Shown: positions 22,302 to 34,401, counted from the stretch's first letter. The stretch is 47,794 bases of DNA from Neelides folsomi (GCA_034687125.1 JAQGBZ010000438.1:1-47794), one strand, 5' to 3'. The notes: generated by a model not told the origin, from the sequence alone. Program-made: numbers and translations.

Positions 22302-23270
22302 TTAATTACCTTGCCAGATGAGTTTATAGGTAGAATCAGCATGTATATGCTTTGTAAGAAAAACGTTTTCAAGTAATATTTTAGAAGATATAATGAGCTT
22401 AAAATTTGGTTCATCATTCTCATCTAGCAAACAAGAATATGCAGCAACAAATGGTGTGTCAGGTAATTTGGGTGCATTGGTTTTATCTGCACAAATTCTT
22501 TCAAGTTCACCCAATGATATTGTGGGAATTCCTAAATGTTTTTGGCCAATGGATGTTAAAAAATTATTTAATTGTTTAATAGGAATTTTCATGTTTTTTC
22601 CTCTCAACTGTTCAATAATTTTTCTTTGTTTTGTAACTCCACTTTTATACAAATCTGTAATTGTATTTTAGACATTCACGGGAATTACATTTTTCATTTT
22701 CTCATCATGTGTGTGATCTCTGCCAGATTTGAACATAGTAACTTCTTGTGAGTTATTTTTCATAATTAATTTCAATTTGCAATTAGATTTTCGCGAGTAC
22801 ATAGTAATTTGGACAGCCTCAAAAAATCTTTGACCAAAATAAGCTGATTTTCCCATGGATAAAATTCGTCAGTCCATCGAAGATTGGATCCCACGACTCA
22901 AGGGAGGCCATTTCAATTAAATTACTACACACTTTAATTACTATATTATAAGGTTTAAGGTTGGTATATTATATTTGAAATAAAACCCTAAACTTTTTTT
23001 ACAAAACCCATTTAGGAGTCGGAAGTTAAGTTTGTTACTACTATGTACAATAATAATAAAGTATTTTTCCACTTGCTGATTCGTTTCTTCTATGAAAATA
23101 CCATTGATGAGATTCTGTAACTGTCTTTTTAGCCGCTTCTGCTGTTTCAAATGTGAGTTTCAATCCATTCGTGTTCTATCCGAATTCTTTTTTTATATAA
23201 ACTCAACAAAACACTTAAACTCTCATCTTCACTATCATTAACACAATCAGCTAATGGTGCTGACATTTTG
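22302..23270 (-). mobile_element. Degenerate MULE-like transposase remnant with FLYWCH-like N-terminus
   Basis: Reading the minus strand from about 23267, a start MSAPLADCVNDSEDES is followed after a shift by FETAEAAKKTVTESHQWYFH and ILYYYC, a FLYWCH-type zinc-binding pattern. A later segment (22856-22302) reads YFGQRFFEAVQITMYS, RDHTHDE, IPTISLGELERICADK, PFVAAYSCLLDENDEPNFK and HADSTYKLIWQGN. The last block resembles the entry to the MULE transposase core. Frameshifts near 22850 and 23150 and an in-frame TAA at about 22665-22667 break it. It ends just where the catalytic core should begin; the bases after the WQG codons read GTAATTAAG, which could be an old splice donor. Assignment to the Mutator-like superfamily is from remembered family patterns. 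Confidence 0.65.
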
Positions 23271-24232
23271 TTTATATTAATTTTGATTCGTGAGATATTT
23301 GATATGTAAGTATTAAGATAGGCTCTATGAATTTAATTGGAAATGGGAATTGGAGTGGTAAAGAATATTGTCGCTTAAATAACTCCCCTTTTTGTTTATT
23401 TATAAATTGCTTACATTCACTTACCCATTATAGAAGTTTTATAACATATAAAGGTTTACACATAAGACAAAAATATTACTTGAGTTGGAAGTTTAAGTAT
23501 TTTTATACATATTTAGCTTTTGCTTGCTGTTTTTATTACCTGTTTAGGTTGGGCAAATAATATTCTACTTGAACTTTTAGTATTTTCATTGGAAATTTCA
23601 GAATACTAATTGTAGTCATTAAATATCAGCCTATAATATGTACTCTATAAAACACAAAATATAAATTTAAGTAAAACCTCATTTGACTAATGAGTCATGA
23701 ATGTCACATTTAACTAAATTTTATTGTATTTATACATTAATTTACTTTTATGCTTTTGTATTTTTATATTTAATATTGTATTTGATCTACACATCCTCTT
23801 TACATAAATGATAAAAATAAATTTAATCTTAAGAATTCCCCGAATTCCATTCACTTCTTTTATAATTTATTTTTTATTTCGTTGACGCGCGAAAAATCAT
23901 ATGAATGTTTGATACCAAATTACTTCTTTAAGTAATATATAACATACAGTGAAGTATATTCGGGTAATTTCATACAAATAGCATGAGATGACCTGAGATG
24001 GTATGCTCAAATGTAAATTCAGTCAATGAATACAAAAAAATACTTAGAATTAATAATTGACGTACATCTAATCAATGAACTCATGCAGTATATTTTTCAC
24101 AAAAAATTAATTAATTCATTTTTGCCCACAAAAAATGAAGATTATAATTGATAAGATAGACGAACTGAAATACACATCAAGAAATGAACTCAAATACCTT
24201 CAACGAATACGTCATTAAATAATTTCTTAACG
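23271..24232. other. Intergenic, upstream of secreted repeat protein
   Basis: No gene is supported. A 77-codon open frame at 23327-23560 lacks any domain or splice context. The right end holds the promoter of the gene at 24455. Confidence 0.4.
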
Positions 24233-24243
24233 TATATATAAAG
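24233..24243 (+). promoter_or_regulatory. Candidate TATA box
   Basis: TATATATAAAG lies about 210 bp upstream of the ATG at 24455, with a more GC-rich GGGTGAAATG just after it. It is the clearest TATA-like element in the window. The distance implies a leader of roughly 180 nt, or an unseen leader intron. Confidence 0.4.
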
Positions 24244-24454
24244 GGTGAAATGTTTGAAGTTGCCTCATAAAAGTGTTTGACCATTTGAAATAATTGACGA
24301 AAAAATTATTAAAAAGTCGAATTAATCAAATTGACTTTTATACGATTGCCTAAATATTATTTTCATTATATATTATCATTGTCAATTTTCACATTAATAA
24401 GAGTATATAACATATTTTTACAAATTACAATTTTGTCAATCCAATTGATTAACA

Positions 24455-25056
24455 ATGAAAATTATACTTGCATTAGTATTTACTTTTGCAATTTTAACAA
24501 AGGCGTCTTCAATCCCATTATTTCAAAAATTTAATGATTTAAATCTACAGATCGAATCGGGTAAGTTGATAGATATTTTATGTAAACGAGTTGTTTAATT
24601 ATTTAAATTTTCTTTACATTTATTTGGATAATTAGTTTATTTTAAAATGTTTCTTTAGCAGATGCTGCAAAGGAATCGAAAACAGTCGATGGAAACTTTC
24701 GAGCAAAAAGGACAATTGATTTCGACATTTTCAGATTCCTGAAAAAATTGTATCGAGAAAATCAACGTTACAACCAATGGAATCAAAATAATGGATTTGG
24801 AAATTTTGGTTGGAATAATCGAAGAAATCCAACATATGGAACATTTGGTTCTTCAGATTTTGCTGCTTCACAAGCTGCTTCACAAGCTGCTTTACAAGCT
24901 TCACAAGATGCTTCACAAGCTGCTTTACAAGCTTCACAAGATGCTTCACAAGCTGCTTCACAAGCTGCACAAAGTGCTCATTATAGGTCACTATATCATG
25001 TATATATGAGTAGCAATCCAGCACTTGCTAGTTCCTACCTAGCCATGGCGGGATAA
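24455..25056 (+). CDS. Secreted Ala/Ser/Gln-repeat protein with furin-like site
   Basis: Two exons, 24455-24560 and 24659-25056, give 504 nt and 167 residues. A clean signal peptide (MKIILALVFTFAILTKASS) is followed by a short polar propeptide-like part ending NFRAKR, a furin-type dibasic site. Next come an Asn/Gln/Arg-rich stretch (NQRYNQWNQNNGFGNFGW) and a repeat zone built from an 11-residue unit ASQAALQASQD and shorter ASQA units, predicted helical. The C-terminus (HYRSLYHVYMSSNPALASSY) is non-repetitive. The acceptor is a TAGCAG tandem site, so two forms differing by one Ala codon are possible (exon start 24659 or 24662). I do not recognise a family. A structural, silk- or glue-like, or antimicrobial precursor role is possible but unproven. 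Confidence 0.75.
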
Positions 25057-26039
25057 AAAATATTTTCTTTTTAAAAATAATTTAATATTTATTAATATAA
25101 ATATTAACATTAATTAAATGGATTAAAGTAAAATAAATTAAAGTAAATTCAAAATTTTGTCTTATTTCAATGGTGAACTACTAATGTATTTTATACCAAT
25201 TCCTTGAATATGAATAATTATAAACTGTAATTAATAAATTCAATTCGTCATATGAAATTTTGCGTTAATTTTTTATCATTTTTTATGCTTTTGTTCAATA
25301 TTCAAGTTAAATAATTGAATGCATTTTTTAAAAAAACTGATAATTTTATAGTCGATATTTAATTGATATTTAATTAATAGATTAATTAATGATTCCAATT
25401 AAAATATTTAAATAACATAAGTCGGGGTGTAGATAATGGACCAGGTATATTCGGGGTATATTGGGTACATGCACCCACAGGGCGGGTACATTTTAGGGTA
25501 CAAAATGGTACAAAATGAATAATACTTAAAGACTAAATAGTGTTTTATTAAGTTAATAATTTTATCGCATTTAGCAATTTTGCATTTTAAAAATATTCCA
25601 TTCTCCGTTTTAGCATTTCTCATTTACAGCTATGCCTTCAATCGCAGTATTTTGGCTTTATAAAAATTGCACAATGGAGAATACTGATGGAAAGACGGCC
25701 ATAAAATAATTCTGAAATGTCTCTATTTATTTCATCTTTCTTTCACTGAAACTATCCTCATGCAACCCTGCGAATTGTCAATTTACTAAATTTTTCTCTT
25801 AAATTATATTCTAAAATTGATAATAGTTATTTTTGATTCTGTGCACAATGGTATACTACATAATATGTTTCAATTTTCAATGGGAAGAAAAGTGTTTGTG
25901 CATTTTTAATGTGTATGATGTAAGTGTCGGGTCTGGAGCATGTTGGGTTGTCTGGAATTGGTCTTGTCGGGTGTTGGGTATGTTGAAGACACCAAATAGT
26001 CATATGTTAATATTGTAGATTAATCCCATTTAATGCATT
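25057..26039. other. Intergenic, no supported gene
   Basis: Mostly AT-rich. A more GC-rich patch at about 25421-25515 has repeated GGGTA-type words on the plus strand. Open frames at 25408-25623 and 25833-26018 show no domain. AACCTAACCTAAC near 26050 resembles two telomeric TTAGG units, but it is too short to mean anything. Confidence 0.4.
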
Positions 26040-26426
26040 TTTATCAATAAAACCTAACCTAACTATAACTTTGATTCCAATTGACAAAAGTGAATTGTTA
26101 TAATTTTTGATGTTTTCTTCATATTGATTTTAATACAAGAGTCATTGACATTGCATTAAGAAATTGATTCCAATAAATTAAAGGAAGAACTTAACCAAAA
26201 CCAATTTATGCATAGAAGTCATAGCATAAATTACCAAGTTTAATAATTCTTAACGGTCAAGGAATTCATTCCCACGCCAATGTTCTTAAAATCATTTGCC
26301 ATCAATCCTGCATGAAATACAATTGAATGTATGTTGAGCTCAATCGAATAATTTCCAATTACAATGCAGAAACCTACAATTTAATAAGCTTTGTCGATAT
26401 AAGCTCAAATTGATTCATTCCCTTAG

Positions 26427-28529
26427 ATGATTTTCACTCTCAATGTTCTGATTTGCTCCGACATTATGAATTCTCAAAAAGTTCTTCCTTATTTAACAGA
26501 CGAGAAGAAAACAAATTCAAGTTGTTTTTGTTCTTTGTTCAATCCTTTACTTTTCCTTTCTCAGATATTCGGCCTCAGTCCGATTCAGATTGACCATGAA
26601 GAGGAAAATGAGAATAAATGCATTTTTGAACACAAACATTCCATTTTTTCAATTTCATCTTTCATGAATGGAATTCTCCTTCTTCATTATTTATTCTTCA
26701 CTTACTGGACGTATAAAAATATTGGGAAACATTTGGGAATGTTTGTTCAAGGAACGGATTACTATGCTTTTGGATTTCAAGTAATTATTTTATTGAAAAA
26801 TATTTTAAAATGAATTAATATCCATATAAAATTTATATTAATTATTTAATAATTTAAACTACTCAATTAAGATATTTAGAATTGAATTGTAGAATTGTGA
26901 AAATTGTGTGATAATTTAATTATTTTTTTATACACAGGTAATGCTATATTACGTTGAAGGACTCGCAATATTTATCCTCATCAGAATTAAAGGATCATAT
27001 TTATCCCAACTTTTTAATCTCCTGACCTCCATTTACGATCTTTACACCGACAAAGAAAATCCTCATTGGAAAAGATTGAAACGAATTTCGGTCTTAATGA
27101 CAATTTACATAATTTTGTCCACACTTGGATTCACGGGTTATTTCATCAACATCCTCGTCCTCCCGTGTTTTGACAACAAAGGGTCAAAGGGCTTCACTTC
27201 CTACTGTGGATACAATCTCTTATACTTTTTTGAAAAAACAACCCAATCTTTTATTCATTTCTTTTACCAAACCTTGGGATGTTTTTTTGCACTAATTGCA
27301 CTCTCGATGAAATTTCTCCATTCGGAATTAAGCGAAGGTTTGAAGAAAGTTTTGATTGGGAAAGAACCGCCGAGTGGAAATCTCATTGAAAAATTTCGAA
27401 TTTTGCATTTGAAACTGAAAGAAGCTTTGCGTCTGATGGACAAATTTTTTGGATTGCCAATTCTTGTGGTTTCATGTTCGGGGTTGCTGACAATTACTTG
27501 TGGAATTTACATGTTTATTTTGAAAGAGGGATTCAAATCCAATCCGGATGCTTTTTATGATGTTAATTATTTATTTTACAATTGGGTCTTTAGATTTATA
27601 TTTGCTACTGTTATTTTGATGGTTATTCTTTCTGCAGGAGAATCTTTGATTGAATCTGTAAGATCAATTTTAACACATTCAATGAACTAATTATTTACTA
27701 ATTCATTTAATAAGAATATTACATCTTGTTTTTATTAACAAATTAAATTTAAAACGATTTTTTTTCATAGCGAAAAGAAATCGGAAGAAAATTAATGGAA
27801 GTTCCACAATCTCACATGAATTTCGAGACAAAATTTCAGGTAAAAATTCATTATTGGGGCAATGATGCACTTTATAGTAGTGACTTCTTGGAATAAGCTT
27901 ATGAACTAAATTGTTCTCCATTTTAACCCATAGGGGAGTTAATGAGGTTAGCCTTAATGCCCCAAATGCTTTTAATTTTCCTTTATAAATAATAAATACT
28001 ACCAGCCGTCAGAGGAGAAAAGATTATTGGTTTGGCTCTTTACCTTGCTTTATTTTCCATTTAATATCAATACTTTTCCATTAGGTATATAAATTTATAC
28101 TTATATTATTATAGCGACCGAAAATGAAAAGGGAAGGTAAGACCCAAACCATCCTTTCTCCTCTGAGGGCAAGTGGTATATAATAATTATAAAACTGCGT
28201 GGTGATTACCATCTATTCAATAATTACCAATAATTTTAATTATTTTATTAAACGGTTTAAACTAATAAAATCATTGAAATATTGAAATAAATTGATACTA
28301 ATATTTTTATTTTATTGTTTAACTCCCACAGTTGTTCCTCATGAGCGAAGAATGCAAACAAGAAATTGGGATAAGTGGCGGAGGAATTTCCAAAGTTGGA
28401 CTTAGATTCCTTGCAAGCGCCGCAACTAATGGAATTACTTATCTTCTCGTCCTTTTGCAATTTAGACTTGCTTACAGCCCGCTATCAAATAATTCATCTT
28501 CAAAGGAAAAGTTGGATATTCCAAATTGA
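26427..28529 (+). CDS. Gustatory receptor (7tm_7 family)
   Basis: Four exons, 26427-26780, 26938-27657, 27771-27839 and 28332-28529, all joined in phase 0, give 446 residues. The protein is hydrophobic with about seven membrane helices, among them FMNGILLLHYLFFTYW, AIFILIRIKGSYL, VLMTIYIILSTLGFTGYFI, GCFFALIALSMKFL, LPILVVSCSGLLTITCGIY and FIFATVILMVILSAG. The last helix carries the family hallmark TYLLVLLQF. Short phase-0 3' exons are typical of arthropod gustatory receptors. These act as ligand-gated cation channels in chemosensory neurons; the ligand cannot be predicted. The start at 26427 is the one preserved in the upstream pseudogene copy, though Met at 26466 is possible. The ~650 bp upstream DNA is duplicated at 21640. 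Confidence 0.88.
28000..28178. repeat. Imperfect foldback in gustatory receptor intron 3
   Basis: CAGAGGAGAAAAGAT..GGTTTGGCTCTTTACCTT (left arm, 28010-28045) pairs with AAGGTAAGACCCAAACC..CCTTTCTCCTCTG (right arm, 28134-28166). Both ends can be extended to TACCA/TGGTA. No convincing target duplication was found, so a decayed MITE is likely but the boundaries are uncertain. Confidence 0.55.
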
Positions 28530-28658
28530 ATCAAATGAAAATTCATGTTTTTACACGTTTATATTTAATTATTTATTACAATATTTAAATGTACCATACT
28601 ATTAATTTAATAATCTTAATAGTAAATATTGTAAAATTAAAATACAGTTTAGTTAATT

Positions 28659-30398
28659 CTACAAATCTTTCCAATCACTCAATACAAATAAAGTAGAAGT
28701 CCAAAGTAATAAACATCTATCTAATTCATTTTGATCAATCCAAGTCATCGTGTCCGCTTCTGTATGATGATGCCATAAATAAGTTCCATCATCTCCGTCC
28801 AACCCAATTGATTCAACGCCTTCAGAAATGAAGTTATTCAAATCGCTAAAGAAATTGTCAGTTTCATAAAGCAAACCCTCACTTCCAATTTCGCCCAAAT
28901 ATTTAATAATTTGATGCAAAATGCAACCAGTTTTAAATTCTCCTTTAAATGCCAATCCTGTAGAAAGATGACAACCAAAATCCGCCTCCATTGCATATTT
29001 AATTCCTATCTCTTTCCCGTTATTTTTCCAATCCTGGACGTATTTTCTCGATCCGATTAAATCGTATTCTTCCCCTGTCCAAAACGCCATTAAAATTGGA
29101 TTGTTCGGAATAAAATTCATTTTCTTCATTAAAACCAAAGCATTAATATTCATAAAAATGGAAAATCCTGCGTCTTGGGCTCCTTGGCCAACATCCCAAC
29201 TGTCTGTGTGCGATGCCAAAACTACGATGTCATCGGTTTGGTTCGACCCTGGAAAATCAAGGAATAAATTTCTTGATACTGATTTCACATCAGTAAACTC
29301 GGATTGGAGATTCATGTGGATTTGAATCAAATCTGAACGTTTATAGATTCTTTCGAGAAGATCCGCGTCTTCGATTGTTATATAAGCTACGGGGATTTGT
29401 GCGACGTTTGGTTTATAATAAACTGAAGCTCGTCTGGTGTGGACGCTGTGAAGGGAAAAATCAGTCGCGGATCGGTAAATGACAGCCAGAGCTCCATTGG
29501 ATGCGATTTCAGTGTAAGCAGTTTGAGTTCCGTCTAATTTATGTTCCATATTTTGATTCATTACAACGATTTTATTTCGAACTTTTCCTTCCAAAGCTCC
29601 TTGGACTGCTAGTTCAAATGAAGTGAATAAAATTACTTCTGCTGTAATTCCTTCTGGTGGAGTTGGAACGGAATCGCCTAATGACATAATTCTGATTTCT
29701 TTGTTTCTAGGCGACAATAAACGAGCTTCTTCTTTGCCTCTAAATTAATAGTAATTTTTAGATTTAATTAATAATTATAATTAATAAATACATCCGTAAA
29801 AGGCTCCAAAGTTGCCAATACATTTAAAAAATCGGACAATGCTTTAGATTATATGTAGCTTGATTTAGTGTTATAATTTGCTCTGGTAAAGAACAACAAA
29901 TTTGGATCCTTTTTACGGTTACGCTGTACATCATATATAAAATAGTAATTTTTAATTATTAAGGAAATTTAATTTAATTAATTTAATTTGTGACCTTTTC
30001 CAGGCTGGTACTAAAACATTATCTGAATAAACTCGTCCTAAATTATTTTCAATTAGTAGTTCTTCTAAATAATCTAACGAGTTTTCAAGAATTTCTGAGC
30101 CAGCTAAACGATGATCAAATAAATCCACGAATTTTTCCAACTCGTTATAAGTTTTGTGTTTAAATTCTCCATTGATGAGTGAGATCAAATTGTAAATTAT
30201 TGGTTTATATTTTTCAAATTCTTGGTCCAAATTACAATTTGTTGGATCAAATACACTTGATTTTAATTCAGGATCATTTGATAAACTTTTAAAATCTTTA
30301 TTGATATTTTTTTTCAATGAGTGAGATATTGACTGATTAATTAGAATTAAAAATATGAAAATATTTACAAAATAAAAATTTCTATGATTTAACTCCAT
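28659..30398 (-). CDS. Carboxypeptidase Q-like M28 metallopeptidase
   Basis: Two exons, 30398-29995 and 29739-28659, give 1485 nt and 494 residues (human CPQ 472). The start at 30398 opens a signal peptide (FYFVNIFIFLILINQSISHS). A propeptide region and LFDHRLAGSEILENSLDYL follow, then a PA-type insert (PTPPEGITAEV). The metal centre is visible: SHTDSWDVGQGAQDAG (His312, Asp314 and the bridging Asp about 324), WTGEEYD (Glu about 358), EADFG (about 386-390) and LWHHHTEADTMTW (His about 458-460). CPQ enzymes are secreted or lysosomal dipeptidases that release amino acids from small peptides such as thyroglobulin fragments. The usual MDDGGG reads AQDAGF, so glycine flexibility is reduced, but the zinc-bridging Asp is kept. 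Likely active. Confidence 0.93.
29794..29918. repeat. Short terminal inverted repeat pair in carboxypeptidase intron
   Basis: CCGTAAAAGGCTCCAAA at 29794 is matched inversely by TTTGGATCCTTTTTACGG ending at 29918. The 125-bp interval fills half of the intron. No target duplication is evident, so a small decayed insert is only a suggestion. Confidence 0.4.
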
Positions 30399-30909
30399 TT
30401 TATAGAAACTTAATGTATTTTAAACTTAATGCATATTTCCGAATAAAATTCAATTCAATTCATATAAAAGACAATTATACTTTTAAGTATACCTCAATCA
30501 GCGAATTTCGTAACAAAGTATTTATTGTCATATTGTCCATCCTACATGCCAATCAATTGATTTACAATTTTAGAGTGGTTTTATTACAAGTATGAATTTA
30601 ATCTAATCTAACAACTAAATTGACATAACTATATGCTTTAACATTTGAAATAATTCATATGGTTAAAGAATTAAAATTAACCAAATTGAATATTTAAGAG
30701 AAGTTGAGTCTTTAATCATTAATACTTTAATTTTATTATTCGTTTTATCTTTTATACATAACATAATTAGTAACATCTTTATTTTACTGCGAAATACTGT
30801 ACTTATATTTTTAATACAAATACATAAATCTGTATTACATATTATTGTATTATAATAATGTGAATTGTTTAATGATTAATTATTAATTTGATACAAATTT
30901 TCAATGAAT
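30399..30909. other. Intergenic between carboxypeptidase and P450 genes
   Basis: AT-rich DNA without supported exons. It should contain the carboxypeptidase promoter at its left side and the P450 polyadenylation region at its right side. Confidence 0.4.
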
Positions 30910-33522
30910 TTAAGATTCCGTTAAAATTTGATTTCTCTCTTTAAAAATGACATAATAATCTTTGGCTTTCAAAAGAATGCTAAGTTTCGATCTTGGCTCA
31001 AGTCCAGGGTTGGGAACAGTTTTATCAAGTTCGACCGTCAACTGCTGAAGAATTCCAGTAATGAAGAGGAAAAGTTTATCTCGGGCCAATCCTTCACCCA
31101 AACACTGACGTTTACCTTAATTAAATTAAAGGTCGATTTAACCAATCAATTGCTTAATTATTAAAAAAATTATTTATTAGTAATAATTAGCCAATTTGAA
31201 TTAAAAATTTACCCATAGAGAATGAAATCAGATTTTCACTCTTTTTGTAAATTCCCTCATCGTTGATAAATCTCTGTGGTCTGAAATTGTTTGGATCTCC
31301 CCAAATCTTCTCATCATAGTGAACTTGCCAAATTGCTGGAACAACCAAAGTTTGTTTTGGTAATGTAAAACCACCAAAGTTCACGTCTTCCCGCGTTTCA
31401 TGAAAAATCCCCAAAGGTGTTATCGAACTCATTCGAAGAGTTTCGTCAATGAAGGCATTCAGAAAATGCATTCTAAGTAAATTAATTAAGTTTTAAATTA
31501 AGTTTTAAATTCATAACAGTTAAATGCCTTATGTTATCTAAACTAATATTTAGGGATGCCGCATGCACTCGTTTATGCACTCAAAACTATGCACTCGAGT
31601 ACATGAGTGCATAAACGCTATGCACTCGCGAAACGGCATCTCTACTAATATTCGACAAGGATATTAAGAATAATTAATTAATTAATTATTTTTATTTTAA
31701 TTATCTTAAATTATTTATTAATTTTAATTTACTTTGGTCTATCAGATAAAGAAGGAAGTCGATCGGTTCCAATGACCATGTCAATTTCTTCGTGAATTTG
31801 CTTCTGAATTTCTGGGAAAGTTGTTAAGTAAAGAAAAGCCCAAGTGAGAGTTGAACTCGTCGTGTCGGCTCCGGCAGCAAAGAAATCAAGCAAAACAATT
31901 AAGAGAGATTTATCTGAAAATAATTATTTAAATTAAATATAACAAATTAACCTGTTATTCTAATTTACCGGTTAACTAACCAGTTAACTAACCCGTTAAC
32001 TAACCGGTAAACTAACCATAAAGAAAAGTTTATTTAATTAATTAAAAAAATCATATTTATTCAATTTATTAATTATTTTCAACTTACTGCCATTATCTTT
32101 ATAAAATCCTGAATTTTCATCCGTGGTTTCATTAATTTCTTTAAGATAAACGTCAATAAAATCTCTCATATGACTGTCGTTGTAAGTTTTTTTATGAGCG
32201 TCGACGTATCCTTGAAAAAAGTTCATTGCTGGTATGAGTCCCTCAAAGAATTTATTCCAACCAGAAAGTCCTGGCATTAATTTGGTGAACCAAGGCATGA
32301 AAAAGATAGGACCAGAAAGTTCAACTTCGTCAAATTTCCTTCAAAATAAATACAATTTTTATTTCCTTAATGTAAAATTTAGGTCAAGTTAGGTTAGAGG
32401 TTAAATTGAAATGATTTATAATTTTACCCAAGAAGAATTCTAATTATTTCTTTTAGTTTTGAATCATCGTGTGAATATCTTTCACCAGTAATTATATGCC
32501 AAAGAGAATTCAAAACAGGAACCATGAAATTACTTTTCATAAAAACTTGAGTGTTGGCATTTTTCCTAATAAATATTTTTTTTTTAAAAATGAAAATTTT
32601 TTTTAAAAAAATTTTTAATACAATTTTTGAAATTTTTACTTGAAATTATTTACAACTTCAACTACTTCATCATTAATTAAAGTTTCCATTGATCCTTTTC
32701 CAAACCCGAAATCTCTCAAATTTTTCAAAGCAAAACGTCTTTGTTCCTGCCAATCTTTTCCATCTCCGAAAATAATTCCTATTGAGAAAAACATTGTTAA
32801 GTTTAATAGTTAGTTGCTTAAATTGGGTCGCTTTTTTCGACGGCTTAATTTCAGGATCGTTTAAATTCAAGCGTTGTCCCGAGTTAGAACGTGTCCCGAG
32901 TTGGGCCTTAAAAAATAATTAAAAATTTACCTCTCTTTTTCCCCCAACTTCTTTCATATGAAATTCTCAGAGATCCACGACCCGAAAATGTATCTTCTTT
33001 AAATGCTTCCCTAATGTCCTTTGGATCCGAAAGAACCACGAGACTGCAAAAAACAAATTTGCAGATAAAAATTCATAATTATAAAATTAATATAAAGCTA
33101 TTTTTAATACGGATAGTTTGCGAAGAAAACACTCGAGATTTTCCCATATTTTTCAGTTATTTTCTTTATCGCTTCGTAAGCAGATAAGCCAGAGAGAGCC
33201 AAGAATGGAAAATATCCAAGAAACGGTATGCCAGTGGGACCTATAATGTAAACACAGATAATACATAAATATATTAGAATAATAAACCAATAAAAATATT
33301 ATTATGGGTTTATTAAAATAATTAACCAATATAAATATTAGATCCCTTTAATTTCAAATTAACATTAATAACTGTTATTTTTATCTAAAAGTTTGCATTT
33401 AATTTAATAATATTGTAAGTAGTAAATTGAAAACCTGGTGGATAATTTTTAGGTCGATTCTGAGTCCAATATTGAAGGGCCAAGCAAAGGACAACAACAA
33501 AGATCAGAATTTCTGTCAACAT
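30910..33522 (-). CDS. Cytochrome P450, CYP2-clan type
   Basis: Nine exons: 33522-33435, 33240-33111, 33043-32931, 32778-32640, 32565-32428, 32338-32088, 31913-31733, 31472-31213 and 31115-30910. They give 1506 nt and 501 residues with all phases matched. An N-terminal ER anchor (LIFVVVLCLALQYW) is followed by the proline hinge NYPPGPTGIPFLGY. C-helix region: GIIFGDGKDWQEQRRFAL. I-helix: FFAAGADTTSSTLTWA (299-305 core). K-helix ExxR: DETLR (Glu357, Arg360). PERF-like FRPQRF. Heme loop FSMGKRQCLGEG with the thiolate Cys438. The layout is that of the CYP2 clan (as in CYP15, 18 and 305), monooxygenases of hormones or xenobiotics in the ER. Subfamily and substrate cannot be assigned. A cytochrome b5 reductase gene, a possible redox partner, lies 4.6 kb away. 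Intron 7 carries a hAT-like MITE. Confidence 0.95.
31543..31652. mobile_element. 94-bp hAT-type MITE in P450 intron
   Basis: The element spans 31551-31644 and is flanked by perfect 8-bp duplications CTAATATT (31543-31550, 31645-31652). The termini are TAGGGATGCCG and the inverse of TAGAGATGCCG, fitting the hAT terminal consensus. The interior is made of repeated TATGCACTC/GAGTGCATA words in both orientations, as expected of subterminal transposase-binding repeats. It lies in the intron between P450 exons 7 and 8. Confidence 0.85.
31968..32017. repeat. 12-bp minisatellite, four units, in P450 intron
   Basis: Four consecutive units of the form CCNGTTAACTAA: CCGGTTAACTAA, CCAGTTAACTAA, CCCGTTAACTAA and CCGGTAAACTAA. 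Each contains or nearly contains the palindrome GTTAAC. It sits between P450 exons 6 and 7. Confidence 0.75.
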
Positions 33523-34401
33523 TTTATAATTGTTTTTCACTAAAAAATATTCCTTTAGTTTTTACGTCCAGCACTGATTTTGATAGTTTGCTTTATTAAT
33601 TTAAATATGACACAATTTGGAAATGCGATTGCAGCATATTTAATTATACATTAGTTTGTGTGTACTTATACAAATGATAAGTGTGATGAGATGATTATTT
33701 TAATCAAACTCAATATTTGGCAGATTGTGTTATAGCTACTATTATTCTATTATACTTATGTATAATATATAAATATCTATGTAGCATATGTATAAGTATA
33801 GTAAATTTGCACTTGTTAATAATAGAGCGATGTTTAAGAAACCTGAAGAGCAAATGAATGTTATTCAGGATTTTAAATTTTGCTTGTGGAAGATTTTCCT
33901 CCCCCGCAGCCTCCCACAAAACACCCAAATGTCGAGAAGTCGAGATATTTATAAATGGGCTGTTTTAAAATCTACACTTCAACAAGATAGATTTTAACAC
34001 AAGACCATTATAAACATTTCTAACTCCTATGAAGCTATGTTTACATAAGAGTATGAAGCACACTGAAGCAAATCTCTTATGCAGGTGAGTCATATAAGTA
34101 CATATGGTATTATTACCATTTGGTAACTGAAAGTTAAAGCAAGCAAGAAATGTATAAAAGGCCATGAGATAATAATTATATGGCCCCAGGATTGAAATAG
34201 ACCTTGAACGTTGATGTTTGTAAATTAGTGTTATGGTTAAAAACCAAATATAAAACCCATGTATGATACATTAAAAATAGAATTTACAAAAGCATGAAAT
34301 ATTTATTATTTATTTAAATATTAATTAGATATTAACCGTATTTACATTATTAATTTATTTAATATTAGTGAGTATTATTATCATATAAAATAAGGAAACT
34401 T
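33523..34401. other. Intergenic between P450 and receptor kinase genes
   Basis: No gene is supported. Open frames at 33710-33928, 33788-33997 and 33965-34165 are short and overlap on opposite strands without domains. The left part is the presumed P450 promoter. Confidence 0.4.

Noticed and set aside
24731..25024. 97-codon minus-strand frame with VKQLVKHLVK repeats
   Set aside because: It is the antisense shadow of the Ala/Ser/Gln repeat in the plus-strand secreted protein, which has a signal peptide and splice sites.
25408..25623. Minus-strand frame with PPCGCMYPIYPEY
   Set aside because: Produced by GGGTA-type words; no start context or homology recognised.
26050..26066. AACCTAACCTAAC resembling arthropod telomere repeat
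   Set aside because: Barely two units; expected by chance in AT-rich DNA.
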